A stretch of DNA of 64,000 nucleotides from AM-0621 sp964386705 (GTDB lineage: Bacteria > Planctomycetota > Planctomycetia > Planctomycetales > Planctomycetaceae), in assembly GCA_964386705.1 (NCBI GenBank), contig CAYLTY010000014.1, positions 4,082 through 68,081 of the forward strand. The letters are read 5' to 3'. Under the pieces are notes generated by a model. It was not told the DNA's origin. It ran no database searches and saw only the letters and a program-made list of their open reading frames with translations. The first letter of the stretch is position 1, and each line of letters begins with the position of its first letter. Below, piece by piece: positions 18,067-26,927 of this stretch. A program made the translations under genes and the position numbers.

Positions 18067-19203
18067 TTACTTCTTTTCGGTGAGTAGCAGTGCGAGCAGC
18101 TTGGTGACTTCCTGGTCGAGCTTGGCGTTGTTGCGGCGCCAGCCGACAAAGTCGACGGCCAGCTTCGCAATCAGCTTCTCATGCTTGTTCTTCCAGCTTC
18201 CGCTGAAGAGAAAGCCATCCAGATTCAACGGGTACAGCAGTCGTACGTCGCGACCGGTTTCGACTTTCAGGCGTTTCTCGCGCTCGAAGATGCGTTCCAG
18301 TTCCTCAGTCATCCACGGGCTGGAGAGCGACGCTTTCGAAACGCATAACAGCACACGCTCGTCGGTTTCGTACGCCGTCGGTGTCAGATGCCCGCGACGT
18401 GCGGGGCCGCTGGAAGGCATCTCATCGAGCCAGCAGCGCAGCCCTTTGGCTTGCGAGGCTTCGTAGAGAGGTTCGGCGAACGTGGCGTCGTCGGGTGCAT
18501 AACGAATGAAGCAGGAAACCCGTTCTGCCGGATGGCCGAACAGTGATTTCCAATGATGCATGATACCTTCACTGACCCCGCAGGCTCGCAGGAATGCGGT
18601 ATCAAGTTTCTCGTAAGAGCGTCGTGCCGTATCAAAGCTCAAGACGCTGGGGCCGATGTGCCGGCACTGGTCGAGACCGAACACGCGCGACAGATCGAGC
18701 GACCCGAATGATGTCCAGCCGAACGTTGCGCCACGTATGTCGACGTCGTGCAGCACCGCCCGCGTGAGGTCTGCGCCAATCAACACGGAATCCTTCAGCA
18801 CGCCATTCGGCAGATGGACTTCTACGAGGTCCGCTTTCGTCAGATCGACCGAGCTGAGATCGCACTGAGACATCTCTGCGCGACGGAAGTAGGCGCCGCT
18901 GCAATCAGATTCGGCGAGGGTAGCGCGAAAAAGTTTCGCGGCATAGAAGTCCGCCTTCACCAGCTTGGAGCCTCGCAAGTCGGCTCGCGTGAGGTCCGCC
19001 TCTGAGAACAGGGTGCCCACGAGATCCGCTCCGCGCAAGTCTGCGCCAGTGAGTTCCGCGCGTTTCAGATTGGCGCCCCGCAGGTTGATATCGCACAGCT
19101 TGGCGTTCGACAGATCAACGACTTCTTCGGGGTTGGCTTGTCGCCATTTGGCTAGAGCGGCTTTGCCCTGCTGGGCGAGTTCAATATGAAAACTGTTGGC
19201 CAT
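18067..19203 (-). CDS. Pentapeptide-repeat protein with C-terminal TIR domain
   Basis: A 378-residue cytoplasmic protein. Residues ~28-172 are pentapeptide repeats with A(D/N)LXX periodicity (LRGANLKRAELTGADLRGAD and so on), forming a right-handed quadrilateral helix. After a ~50-residue linker, residues ~227-345 form a TIR domain: VSCFIRYAPDDATFAEPLY, then GLRCWLDEMP, RVLLCVSKASLSSPWMTEEL with a glutamate (E300/E301) at the position used by NADase-type TIRs, and RLLYPLNLD. Bacterial TIR proteins either cleave NAD+ in phage defence or act as adaptors. No partner gene (STING, Thoeris ThsA, Argonaute) is adjacent, so it appears to act alone or with unlinked partners. It lies between convergent SDR and tandem ppk1. 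Confidence 0.87.
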   Translation of the reverse strand: MANSFHIELAQQGKAALAKWRQANPEEVVDLSNAKLCDINLRGANLKRAELTGADLRGADLVGTLFSEADLTRADLRGSKLVKADFYAAKLFRATLAESDCSGAYFRRAEMSQCDLSSVDLTKADLVEVHLPNGVLKDSVLIGADLTRAVLHDVDIRGATFGWTSFGSLDLSRVFGLDQCRHIGPSVLSFDTARRSYEKLDTAFLRACGVSEGIMHHWKSLFGHPAERVSCFIRYAPDDATFAEPLYEASQAKGLRCWLDEMPSSGPARRGHLTPTAYETDERVLLCVSKASLSSPWMTEELERIFEREKRLKVETGRDVRLLYPLNLDGFLFSGSWKNKHEKLIAKLAVDFVGWRRNNAKLDQEVTKLLALLLTEKK

Positions 19204-19383
19204 AGTCGCGGCAAAGGGTCTGCGAGGATGTTATTGGCGAAGAGCGGAGCGACGGCGGTTGTCATCTGTGCCAGCACATTGGCCTCCAATGATAACAACA
19301 GCGTTGGTTCAAAGCCTGCACCGGTTTCGTCAGAAAGCAAATGCCTTCCTGTTGGCTCCGAGTAGGCACGTTCCGTGCAACCT

Positions 19384-19409
19384 CGGCTCGGCAGTGGCCT
19401 CGCCCTCCC
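19384..19409. repeat. Single arm of the GGGAGGGCGAGGCTCC-family repeat
   Basis: This 26-base segment (CGGCTCGGCAGTGGCCTCGC then CCTCCC) matches the right arm of the 15.5 kb palindrome with two mismatches. No matching left arm is present, so it is a solo half between the TIR gene start and the ppk1 stop. Confidence 0.65.
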
Positions 19410-19459
19410 GAGCTGCGCTGAATGCCGCCTCATGACTTCATGACGGAACAACCAGCAGG

Positions 19460-21580
19460 CTATTCATTGCCCGGAGCGCGATACGGTTCAAAGACGGTCT
19501 TACGTGACTCCTCGGCAAGTTCGACGTAGCGGCAGGTTTCCTGATAGAGCCATTCCTGAGCGCGGAGCTTGTTGCTGCTTCGCTTCTGCAGGGGTTTGTA
19601 CTTTCCGTCGGGCTGCAGGACGCGGCCTTTGACGCGGTCCTTGAAGTAGCTGTCCATAATGGTGATGAGGCGGTCGCGTGAGGGGCCGTCGTCTACCGGC
19701 ACCAGCAGCTCCACACGGCGGTCGAGATTGCGCGGCATCCAGTCGGCGCTGGAGATGAAGACTCGCCGGTCGCCTCCATGCAGGAAGTACAGAACGCGGG
19801 CGTGCTCCAGGAAGCGGTCCACGATGCTGAATACTTCAATGTTCTCACTGAGTCCCGGCAGTCCCGGCCGCAGGCAACAGGTGCCGCGGATATTCAGTCG
19901 CACTTTCACACCGGCCTGCGACGCTTTGTAGAGCAGTTCGATGATCTCGGGATCAACCAGCGAGTTCAGCTTGCAGGTGATCTCAGCGCGTTGGCGCTGC
20001 TTCTTGTATTGGATCTCGGCCTCAATCATTTCGATGATGCGGTCACGCAGACCGAACGGCGCGGCAGCGATGCGACGGAACGTCTGCGGCTGCGAATAGC
20101 CAGTTACGGCATTGAAGAATGCAACCGCGTCCTGACCGAGCGATTCGTCGCAGGTCAGCAGACTGACGTCGCTGTAAATGCGGGACGTCTGTTCGTTGTA
20201 GTTGCCGGTTCCGAAATGCACGTAGCGCTGAATGCCCTGCGGTTCACGACGCACGACAATGCAGATCTTGGCGTGCGTCTTGAGTCCTTTAACGCCGTAG
20301 AAGACCTGCACGCCCGCGTGTTCGAGTGATCGCGCCCATTCGATGTTACGTTCCTCATCGAAGCGCGCTTTCAGTTCCACGATGACCGTCACGTGCTTGC
20401 CACTGGAAGCAGCTCGCGCGAGTGCCGCGACGATTGGGCTGATGCGACTGGTGCGATAGAGCGTCTGCTTGATCGCGATGACGTCCGGGTCCTTAGCCGC
20501 TTCTTCAATCAGCCGGACGACGGGATCAAACCTCTCATACGGGTGATAGAGCACGATGTCCCGTCGAGAGATGGCCGCGAAGATGTCTTCCTGTGGATCA
20601 ACCAGCGGCGAATGCAGCGGTGGCCAGTTGTCATATCGATGTTCGGCACCGGTGCCGTGATCGGTGAGTTGCATGAACGCAGAAAGATCAACTGGCCCGG
20701 GCACCCGATAGACATCGCGATCGTGAACTTCGAGTGATCGCTGCAGGAAGCTGACCAGTTCATCGGAAGCAGAACTGGCGACCTCCAGTCGCACGCAGTC
20801 GCTGGCGCGTCGGGCGGAGATCAGCTGCTGCATCTCAACCAGCAGGTCAGCCGCCTGATCTTCTCGGATGGCCATGTCTGCATTGCGCGTGACACGGAAC
20901 GTGGCGCACTCGAGCACTTTCTCGGTTGGAAAGAACTGACGGATACTGTGCTCAACGATTTCTTCCAACAGCAAATACGAATAGCTGCCAGTTGCGGGAA
21001 GGGCGACGAAACGCGTGCGCAGACGACCAAACGGAATCAGGGCGTAACGCGTTTCAATGACGTCCGGGTCATCAACGGCTTTACGTTCCAGCCGCACGCA
21101 CACGCTCATGGAGCGGTTCATCATCAACGGGAACTCTTCACCGTCCTGCACCGCGATGGGTGCCAGTGTGGAGAAGATCTCGTCGGTGAAGACCTGCTGG
21201 ATGAAGTGGGCCTGCGGCGCCGTGAGCTTGTTGCTCTTGAGGTGCTGCAATCCGGCTGCGACGAGGATCGGTTCGAGTTCCTTCAGGTAGCACTCGTATT
21301 GATCTGCAACCAGTCGGTGCGTGCGTTCGCTGATCGCCACAAGCTGCTGTGTGGGCGTCATCCCGGACGGGTCCAGTGACTTACTGCCGGCCTCGTCCAG
21401 TAATTGCAGGCCGCCGACGCGCACCATGAAGAACTCGTCCAGATTGGACGCGGTGATGGCCAGGAACTTAAGCCGTTCCAGCGACGGAATGCTGCTGTCG
21501 CGAGCTTCGTCGAGCACTCGTTGATTGAACTCCAGCCAACTCAGTTCGCGGTTGAAGAAATTAGAATCGGGGTTGCTCAT
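19460..21580 (-). CDS. ppk1: Polyphosphate kinase 1
   Basis: A 706-residue enzyme that reversibly polymerises the gamma-phosphate of ATP into polyphosphate. The N-terminal NFFNRELSWLEFNQRVLDEA is diagnostic. The middle part has HPYERFDPVVRLIEEAAKDPDVIAIKQTLYR, and the phospholipase-D-like catalytic half shows KTHAKICIVVRREP and YVHFGTGNYNEQTSRIYSD with the active-site histidines. The C-terminal half has the second PLD-like motif region VFISSADWMPRNLDRRVEL. Length matches the family. It starts ~190 bases after the end of the divergently unrelated 21769 gene on the same strand. No phoU or ppx gene is close by. Confidence 0.96.
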   Translation of the reverse strand: MSNPDSNFFNRELSWLEFNQRVLDEARDSSIPSLERLKFLAITASNLDEFFMVRVGGLQLLDEAGSKSLDPSGMTPTQQLVAISERTHRLVADQYECYLKELEPILVAAGLQHLKSNKLTAPQAHFIQQVFTDEIFSTLAPIAVQDGEEFPLMMNRSMSVCVRLERKAVDDPDVIETRYALIPFGRLRTRFVALPATGSYSYLLLEEIVEHSIRQFFPTEKVLECATFRVTRNADMAIREDQAADLLVEMQQLISARRASDCVRLEVASSASDELVSFLQRSLEVHDRDVYRVPGPVDLSAFMQLTDHGTGAEHRYDNWPPLHSPLVDPQEDIFAAISRRDIVLYHPYERFDPVVRLIEEAAKDPDVIAIKQTLYRTSRISPIVAALARAASSGKHVTVIVELKARFDEERNIEWARSLEHAGVQVFYGVKGLKTHAKICIVVRREPQGIQRYVHFGTGNYNEQTSRIYSDVSLLTCDESLGQDAVAFFNAVTGYSQPQTFRRIAAAPFGLRDRIIEMIEAEIQYKKQRQRAEITCKLNSLVDPEIIELLYKASQAGVKVRLNIRGTCCLRPGLPGLSENIEVFSIVDRFLEHARVLYFLHGGDRRVFISSADWMPRNLDRRVELLVPVDDGPSRDRLITIMDSYFKDRVKGRVLQPDGKYKPLQKRSSNKLRAQEWLYQETCRYVELAEESRKTVFEPYRAPGNE

Positions 21581-21768
21581 AAGGTCGTTTCAACAGCGAG
21601 TCGGGTAGTTCGATGACGAGCGTGACGTGAAGAGATCCGAGTGTTCGGATTCGAGCGAGCGGAATCTTCCTGAGGGATAGCGAACATCTCCACTGTTCCG
21701 GACGACTTTCGCCAGTCTTAACAATTTGATGGATGCCAGGTGCGTTTCAGCCGAACGTCGAAGCTCCA

Positions 21769-23253
21769 CTACTTCGATTCCGTGAACTGAATGTCCTTGG
21801 GAGAAACGAGGAACTCGACGACTCGAGCCTGCTGGATCCGCGTTTTCAGCTTCACGCGTTTCAGGTCCGGAGCCGGTTTGAAGAAGATGAGGTAATAGTT
21901 GGAGAATTGGTTGCCCGGTGAATGCTTCACTGCGTTGCTGGCTTCATCGAACACTTCGTGCGTGATGTTCTGATTCTCTTCCCATTTCAGCCCACGCAGC
22001 ATCACGCTCGGCCATTCAGACTTCACGGTCATGGATGCGGCCGTTCCCCCGAGTGACTTGAAGCTGAGCTCGTAATACTTGTTGTCGTCGAGGTGGCCGT
22101 TCGAGCTGTAGTTCCCGGTTCCGCTGCCGACGGTCTCGGTCACCGTGACTTCACCCGGGCCGAGAGCCCGAATCAACTCATAGCTGTGGGCGGCGTTCTT
22201 CACATTGATACCTAGCGCGGCGGATTGATCCTTCGCGGGCACATCGATCCAGTCCGACTCGATGATCTCATTGGGGGCGAAAGGAGCGGATTGGTTGCGG
22301 TAGCACGTGGCACGCACTTTCCAGGCAGATTCATGCTTGGAGATGTTTCCGCTCCAGCTGAGGTTCGGATTGCCCAGCGCGTCGAACAGAGACAGGCTGG
22401 CATACCAGTGCGTCGTCGACTGGCCGCCTTGTTCGTATGAGATTTCGGGAATCAGATTCCAACTGACCTGCTCTTGTTCGCCACTGTTGTAGCGATGTTC
22501 CCGAATGGTCAGCTTCTTGAGCGTGATGGACAGGTCACCATCGGATTTGGTGACCGGCAAAGATTCTGGAGTCCATTCCGGGATAGGTGTCGTCACGGGA
22601 TTGGGGAGATCGAATTCGGCGACGACTTCGTCCGAGGTGTTGTAGACCTTCAGCTTGAAGGTCTTGCCAGCGCGGAATCCCAGAAAGCCGCTGGCCACAA
22701 GAATCAGCCGGGGCAGCCCCTGGTGGTCCACCGACGTATCCAGTGGGAACGGGCGGCTTCCGCTGGAAGAGCTTTGTCCCCAGCCCGAATAGATGCCGCG
22801 TTGCGGGGACACGTCCTGGCGCTCTTCGCCGTGCATGTCCGTAATGGTGCTTTTCTTCCACCAATCGAAATCGAGTGACTTTCCAGTCTTCGCGTGGCGA
22901 CGGGTCATCCAGATCGAGACGCGTGAGTTGTGCGGATGAAATGACGCGACCTGGCTGTGTCTGCCAACGCCAAACAGGCCACCACTGGTGGGCAGTTCGA
23001 AATGTAAATCGTGTGAAGTTCCTCCCTCGCGAATCGCGTGCACGGCCAGAATCGTTCCATCCGGCATTGTGGCTTCCGCGACTGTCGGCAGGTTGAATAA
23101 TGAAGGTGGAGGATCAAGTCGCCCCAGTACCGTTATCGCTCCGATGAGAACGGCCGATCCCGCCAGAACCGCGAAGGTCAGCAGTAGCAGGGGAGGCACG
23201 TGACGCGGTGCAGGCTCGCCGCCCCGGGCAGGACTATCGGTTGGAATGTTCAT
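21769..23253 (-). CDS. Membrane-anchored protein of unknown function
   Basis: A 494-residue protein counted from the ATG at 23253 (MNIPTDSPARGGEPAPRHV). The open frame extends to 23481, but that extension has no family look and the chosen start places a transmembrane segment (PPLLLLTFAVLAGSAVLIGA) near the N-terminus. The remainder is predicted extracytoplasmic and beta-rich, with SIWMTRRHAKTGKSLDFDWWKKS and FKLKVYNTSDEVVAEFDLPNP. It lacks any catalytic motif I recognise. The tract GDLSITLKKLTIREHRY and the later SAWKVRATCYRNQ suggest Ig-like or jelly-roll folds. It is divergent from the FHA gene across a ~310-base gap. Function unknown. Confidence 0.7.
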   Translation of the reverse strand: MNIPTDSPARGGEPAPRHVPPLLLLTFAVLAGSAVLIGAITVLGRLDPPPSLFNLPTVAEATMPDGTILAVHAIREGGTSHDLHFELPTSGGLFGVGRHSQVASFHPHNSRVSIWMTRRHAKTGKSLDFDWWKKSTITDMHGEERQDVSPQRGIYSGWGQSSSSGSRPFPLDTSVDHQGLPRLILVASGFLGFRAGKTFKLKVYNTSDEVVAEFDLPNPVTTPIPEWTPESLPVTKSDGDLSITLKKLTIREHRYNSGEQEQVSWNLIPEISYEQGGQSTTHWYASLSLFDALGNPNLSWSGNISKHESAWKVRATCYRNQSAPFAPNEIIESDWIDVPAKDQSAALGINVKNAAHSYELIRALGPGEVTVTETVGSGTGNYSSNGHLDDNKYYELSFKSLGGTAASMTVKSEWPSVMLRGLKWEENQNITHEVFDEASNAVKHSPGNQFSNYYLIFFKPAPDLKRVKLKTRIQQARVVEFLVSPKDIQFTESK

Positions 23254-23563
23254 GATGTGATCTTTGAAAAGTCGTTCAGGCCGCCGCGGACGACTGAGCG
23301 TGTTAACTTGGACGGACGTCCGCAATACCTTTTTCTTGCTCGTTGACAGCCTATTTTGCCAGTGATAGCGTAGCAGTAACACCTTTCGCGCGGTGTCACT
23401 CACGTCTTTTTGGCCGCATTCCACGTTCCCTTCTGCGGCAACTCCACAGAATGCGATTCGGAAAGTTGATCCTGCAGCCAAGCAGATGGTGAGCGAGATT
23501 CACGCCGCACCACCGGGTGGGTAATCTGCGCACGGGCAGATTTTTACTGGAAAGTCCGCTTCA
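23254..23563. other. Divergent intergenic region without a recognised gene
   Basis: This 310-base stretch separates two divergent genes and should hold both promoters. A short palindrome CGGACGTCCG lies near 23312-23321. An upstream extension of the minus-strand frame crosses part of it but does not look coding. GGAAAG at 23549-23554 is the ribosome binding site for the FHA gene. Confidence 0.5.
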
Positions 23564-24685
23564 ATGCTCAATGCTGCGTTAAAAGTGCTGGGTGGCAAAC
23601 AAGACGGAAAGCTCATTCCGCTTGCCACGAAGAAGTTCTTGATTGGCCGCGAGCAAGACTGCCATCTGCGCCCGAACAGTGATTCCGTCAGTCGCCATCA
23701 CTGCGTCATTACCGTTGATGACTTCACCGTGCATGTCCGTGATCTGGGCAGTTCTAACGGTACCTTCCTGAACAATGTGCGGCTGGTTGGCTTGCGCGAA
23801 GCCAACAACGGCGATCGCCTGCGAATCGGCAGCCTCGAATTTGAAATCGTTGCTCGCAAGGGAGCTCCGACGGTCGCAGCGGTGTCTGCCGCACCCAGCA
23901 GCACCGGTTCAGAGTTCTCCATCGCCGAGTTCGGACTTCCCGATGTCGCTCCGGTGGAAGAAACCGCGATGTTCTCGAAGTCCGACACCCTGGTGATGTC
24001 ACGCTCGGAACTCCCCAGTGGCGCTGCCGCACCAGCGAACGAACTGGCTTCAACGCCTGATCCGCTCAGTGAGCCCGATACAGCGACATTGCCTCCTGCA
24101 GAAACTCAAGTGGCACCACCGGACGCCGCTGCTCCAGCTGCAGCACCGGCGTATGATCCAATGTTGGCCGCTCAGCAGGCACAGCAACAGATGCCGACCG
24201 GTTACGACCTCGCTGCGATGCAGGCCGCTCAAGCCGCAGCCATGGGCGCGTATCCTTATGGTCAGCCGCAGGCTTATCCGGGTTATGGCATGCCGATGCA
24301 GCCGCAGATGGGCTATCCGTATGGAATGCCTCAGCAGCAGGCTTATCCCACAGGCTATGGCATGCCCCAGCAGCCCGGATACGGCATGCCTCAGATGCCA
24401 TATGGCATGCAGTATCCTCAACAAGGATATCCTCAGCAGGCCTATGGTTACCCGCAGCAGATGATGCCGGGTATGGCTGCTCCGCAACAGATGGCTCAGC
24501 CGGAAGCTGTTGAAGACGCCGCTGCTCCGAAGGCTGCCGATACCTTGCCCGTGCAACTGCCGCCGCCGGAAGAGACAGGCTACAAAGCGCCGGTTGCCCA
24601 GGAACAGAAGCCCGGCGATGCTCCCAAGCCACCGCCGCCGAACCCCGCTGCTGAAGTGCTCAAGAAGATGATGCAGCGCCGTTAG
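23564..24685 (+). CDS. FHA domain protein with Pro/Gln/Tyr-rich tail
   Basis: A 373-residue protein. Residues ~25-95 form a forkhead-associated domain that binds phosphothreonine: the conserved Gly-Arg of FLIGREQDCHL, SVSRHHCVI, and DLGSSNGTFLNN are all present. The rest is low complexity. An acidic Ala/Pro segment (~100-190) is followed by a Tyr/Pro/Gly/Gln/Met-rich region (~205-310) built on repeats such as GYGMPQQPGYGMP and YPQQGYPQQAYGYPQQ. The tail ends in KPPPPNPAAEVLKKMMQRR. FHA proteins commonly read Hanks-type kinase signalling, which is abundant in planctomycetes. The tail may mediate assembly or phase separation, which is inference. It is followed 18 bases later by a small gene. 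Confidence 0.88.
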   Translation: MLNAALKVLGGKQDGKLIPLATKKFLIGREQDCHLRPNSDSVSRHHCVITVDDFTVHVRDLGSSNGTFLNNVRLVGLREANNGDRLRIGSLEFEIVARKGAPTVAAVSAAPSSTGSEFSIAEFGLPDVAPVEETAMFSKSDTLVMSRSELPSGAAAPANELASTPDPLSEPDTATLPPAETQVAPPDAAAPAAAPAYDPMLAAQQAQQQMPTGYDLAAMQAAQAAAMGAYPYGQPQAYPGYGMPMQPQMGYPYGMPQQQAYPTGYGMPQQPGYGMPQMPYGMQYPQQGYPQQAYGYPQQMMPGMAAPQQMAQPEAVEDAAAPKAADTLPVQLPPPEETGYKAPVAQEQKPGDAPKPPPPNPAAEVLKKMMQRR

Positions 24686-24703
24686 ACCCCGAAGGAGCCT
24701 TTC

Positions 24704-24901
24704 ATGTCCGATCCTCAAGAGCAGCAACGTCGATATCGCGAACTACTGGACCTGATGCCGCTGACGCTGGCTCTGGCCGGGTTACCTCCCAGCGAGCCCG
24801 GTAAGTATTTCTCAGAGGAACAAGTTGAGACACGCATCTACACGCTGCGACACGCCTTCAAAGCCGCCCGCAACTTCGCCCGCGAAGTCGTGCTGAAGTA
24901 A
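24704..24901 (+). CDS. Small conserved-looking protein downstream of FHA gene
   Basis: A 65-residue protein with AAGGAG (24692-24697) six bases before its ATG and an intrinsic terminator right after its stop, so it is very probably translated as the second gene of an FHA operon. The sequence is helical and amphipathic: LLDLMPLTLALAGLPP, then FSEEQVETRIYTLRHAFKAARNFAREVV. I do not recognise the family. The tight coupling suggests it works with the FHA protein. Confidence 0.75.
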   Translation: MSDPQEQQRRYRELLDLMPLTLALAGLPPSEPGKYFSEEQVETRIYTLRHAFKAARNFAREVVLK

Positions 24902-24927
24902 CACGTAGTTTTCACCTTGAAGTCCCT

Positions 24928-24969
24928 AACGCGAGTCGCGCCCTGCAAGGGAGGCGGTTCGCGTTTTTA
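24928..24969 (+). terminator. Rho-independent terminator of the FHA operon
   Basis: AACGCGA (24928-24934) pairs with TCGCGTT (24959-24965), with an inner stem GCCCT/AGGGaGGC, followed by TTTTAT. It lies 27 bases after the stop of the small gene. Confidence 0.8.
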
Positions 24970-25241
24970 TTTGACGGCTACACCTTGAAGCTGAATCCAA
25001 CATCTCGATCTGAGTGAATAGCTGCGATTTAAGACTTCGAGGTTACGGGCGAAGCGTACACGCGGCGTCATTTTGGGTGAGCCGCGTAGAGTTTTCTGGC
25101 TTTGTGGTTAATTCGGAATGCAGTGGTGGGTAGAGCTGAATTTCCACGCATGATCAATTGGCACCTATGTCGAATCCCCAATGCATGTTCGCGTAAACAT
25201 GTTCGATTGCGGGATTTTCTATGCCAAGGAGGGCTCTTGAA
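24970..25241. other. Intergenic region upstream of the porin gene
   Basis: About 270 bases (340 including the terminator) with no gene I can support. It presumably carries the porin promoter. AAGGAGG at 25226-25232 is a near-ideal ribosome binding site 9 bases before the ATG at 25242. Confidence 0.5.
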
Positions 25242-26849
25242 ATGTCTCGACTGTTCACAACTCTGGTAGCAGGATTCGCCGTTGCAACCTCAGGACTCGC
25301 GCTCGCACAAGACGCCGGTGACACCATTCGATACGGAGATAGAACCTACAGGTTCTACCGGGCCAACCCGACTGGCCGTGCGGCTCTGATGGCCCCAGCC
25401 GAAGGGGGCGCAGACACTTCTGGTTTTTTTGATCCCCGCTTCATGACGACCGGCAACGCTACCATCGCACGTACAGAGTTCCTCCTGCCGGCGCCTACCT
25501 TCTCCAATGACCTGTTTCATGCTCCCAGCAATCCGCAGGCGATTCGCCTGGGACATGCTTATGCGCTGGAAGGCATTGGTCTGTCTGAAGAACCTTCCAA
25601 GGATCTACTCACTCGCTTCAACGCTTCGCCATCGTTTGGGATCGCCTACGACACGGGCGTTGCACCTCTGAAATTCTCGGCGGATAAAGTCGCTTTGGGT
25701 GACGATATCAAGGCCGGTCAAACTACTTTCTCCGGCAGCGACGGTATCGCAGATGTGCCGCTGACCATGCTGCTGGATACTCAAATCATGGACTTGGGAA
25801 GTGGGCAGGGGCAATTCTACATCGAAGGTAACACGTTCCAGCAGGATCGTGATCTGAACGCCGCGCATCTCTACGCTCGCTATTGGGACAAGGACAGCCT
25901 GTCTCTGCTCGTCGGCAAGACCTACTCCCTATTCTCGATCAATGGTTTGGCGCCTGCGACGATCTCACAAGGCACCATGCTGACAGGCACCTCGGGCAGA
26001 ACCGAAAATGTACGGCAGCTTCGTCTGCAATATGCGCTCTCGAATACCATGGCCTTGGCAGCCGCCGTTGAAGAACCGGACAATTCAGACTTCACGCTCG
26101 GGACTCAGCAGTTGACACGCTGGCCAGCGTTCTCAGCTCGACTGGCTTACCGCAGAGAAGGCGAGAGTCATGACAACTTCGCTGTGTCCTCCATCGTTCG
26201 CAGCCTGGGTTACCAGAATGCAGGGAACACTGACGAATATTTCACCACTGGTTGGGGACTAGCAGCGGTCGTTCGTGAAGTAATTCATTTCGACGACTGC
26301 ACTCGCGGGAGCTTCTATGCGGGTGCGGCTGGCGGTGATGGACTGGGTAACTACATCCAGGGAATTGGCATCGCAGCTTCAACACAAACCGCAACGACGG
26401 GCATAAGCTCACTTGGCTCTTTCGGTGCCTATATTGGCTATCGGCACGAAATCCTGATGCAGAATGGTTGGGAGCTTGCTGCGAACGCCGCTTATGGCTG
26501 TGCTTTTCTTGATGAAACGGCATTGGTGCCCGACATGACCAACCGCGAGATACACCAAGCCTGGGCAAACCTGATTGCGTCTCCGAATAATAACGTGGCG
26601 TTTGGTCTCGAATATCAGTTCGGCTCGCGCGAGGTCTTTCGCACAACGCCAGGCGCTACGGATAGCGGAGACGACCACCGATTCATGTTTGTCGTAGCAC
26701 TGCGAGCGTTCAACGCCGAAAAAGCGGCTCCAACGGTTGTTAACGGAAGAGAATTACGATTCCAACCTCTACAAGATGGCGCGCCCGCGGCCCAAGTCCA
26801 GGCTGCAGAAACGGGGACTCGCGGCAACGCATATCTCAATGGTTTGTAA
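25242..26849 (+). CDS. Outer-membrane porin, DcaP-like
   Basis: A 535-residue exported protein. The signal peptide MSRLFTTLVAGFAVATSGLALA was used, with the ATG at 25242, to fix the start because AAGGAGG precedes it and the longer frame does not have one. The body shows alternating beta-strand patterning and barrel-like aromatic girdles, such as LYARYWDKDSLSLLVGKTYSLFSINGLAPATIS and LRLQYALSNTMALAAAVEEPD. The GQGQFYIEGNTFQQDRD and VGKTYSLF region resembles the DcaP/porin-4 class of trimeric barrels that pass dicarboxylates or sugars. It ends in FMFVVALRAFN and a ~40-residue tail rather than a terminal aromatic, which is unusual for a barrel. The porin call is by pattern, not by a strict motif. 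Confidence 0.68.
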   Translation: MSRLFTTLVAGFAVATSGLALAQDAGDTIRYGDRTYRFYRANPTGRAALMAPAEGGADTSGFFDPRFMTTGNATIARTEFLLPAPTFSNDLFHAPSNPQAIRLGHAYALEGIGLSEEPSKDLLTRFNASPSFGIAYDTGVAPLKFSADKVALGDDIKAGQTTFSGSDGIADVPLTMLLDTQIMDLGSGQGQFYIEGNTFQQDRDLNAAHLYARYWDKDSLSLLVGKTYSLFSINGLAPATISQGTMLTGTSGRTENVRQLRLQYALSNTMALAAAVEEPDNSDFTLGTQQLTRWPAFSARLAYRREGESHDNFAVSSIVRSLGYQNAGNTDEYFTTGWGLAAVVREVIHFDDCTRGSFYAGAAGGDGLGNYIQGIGIAASTQTATTGISSLGSFGAYIGYRHEILMQNGWELAANAAYGCAFLDETALVPDMTNREIHQAWANLIASPNNNVAFGLEYQFGSREVFRTTPGATDSGDDHRFMFVVALRAFNAEKAAPTVVNGRELRFQPLQDGAPAAQVQAAETGTRGNAYLNGL

Positions 26850-26873
26850 CTAATCAGCTGTGCTGAATTTCCT

Positions 26874-26902
26874 CGTCGAGCACACTACGGTGTGCTACGA
26901 CG
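26874..26902. terminator. Hairpin between convergent porin and aroB
   Basis: CGTCGAGCACAC (26874-26885) pairs with GTGTGCTACGACG (26890-26902) with one bulged A and a TACG loop. It lies between two convergent stops, so it may serve as a bidirectional terminator. No U tract follows. Confidence 0.5.
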
Positions 26903-26927
26903 TGGATCCCCCGACTGTGACGGTTTC

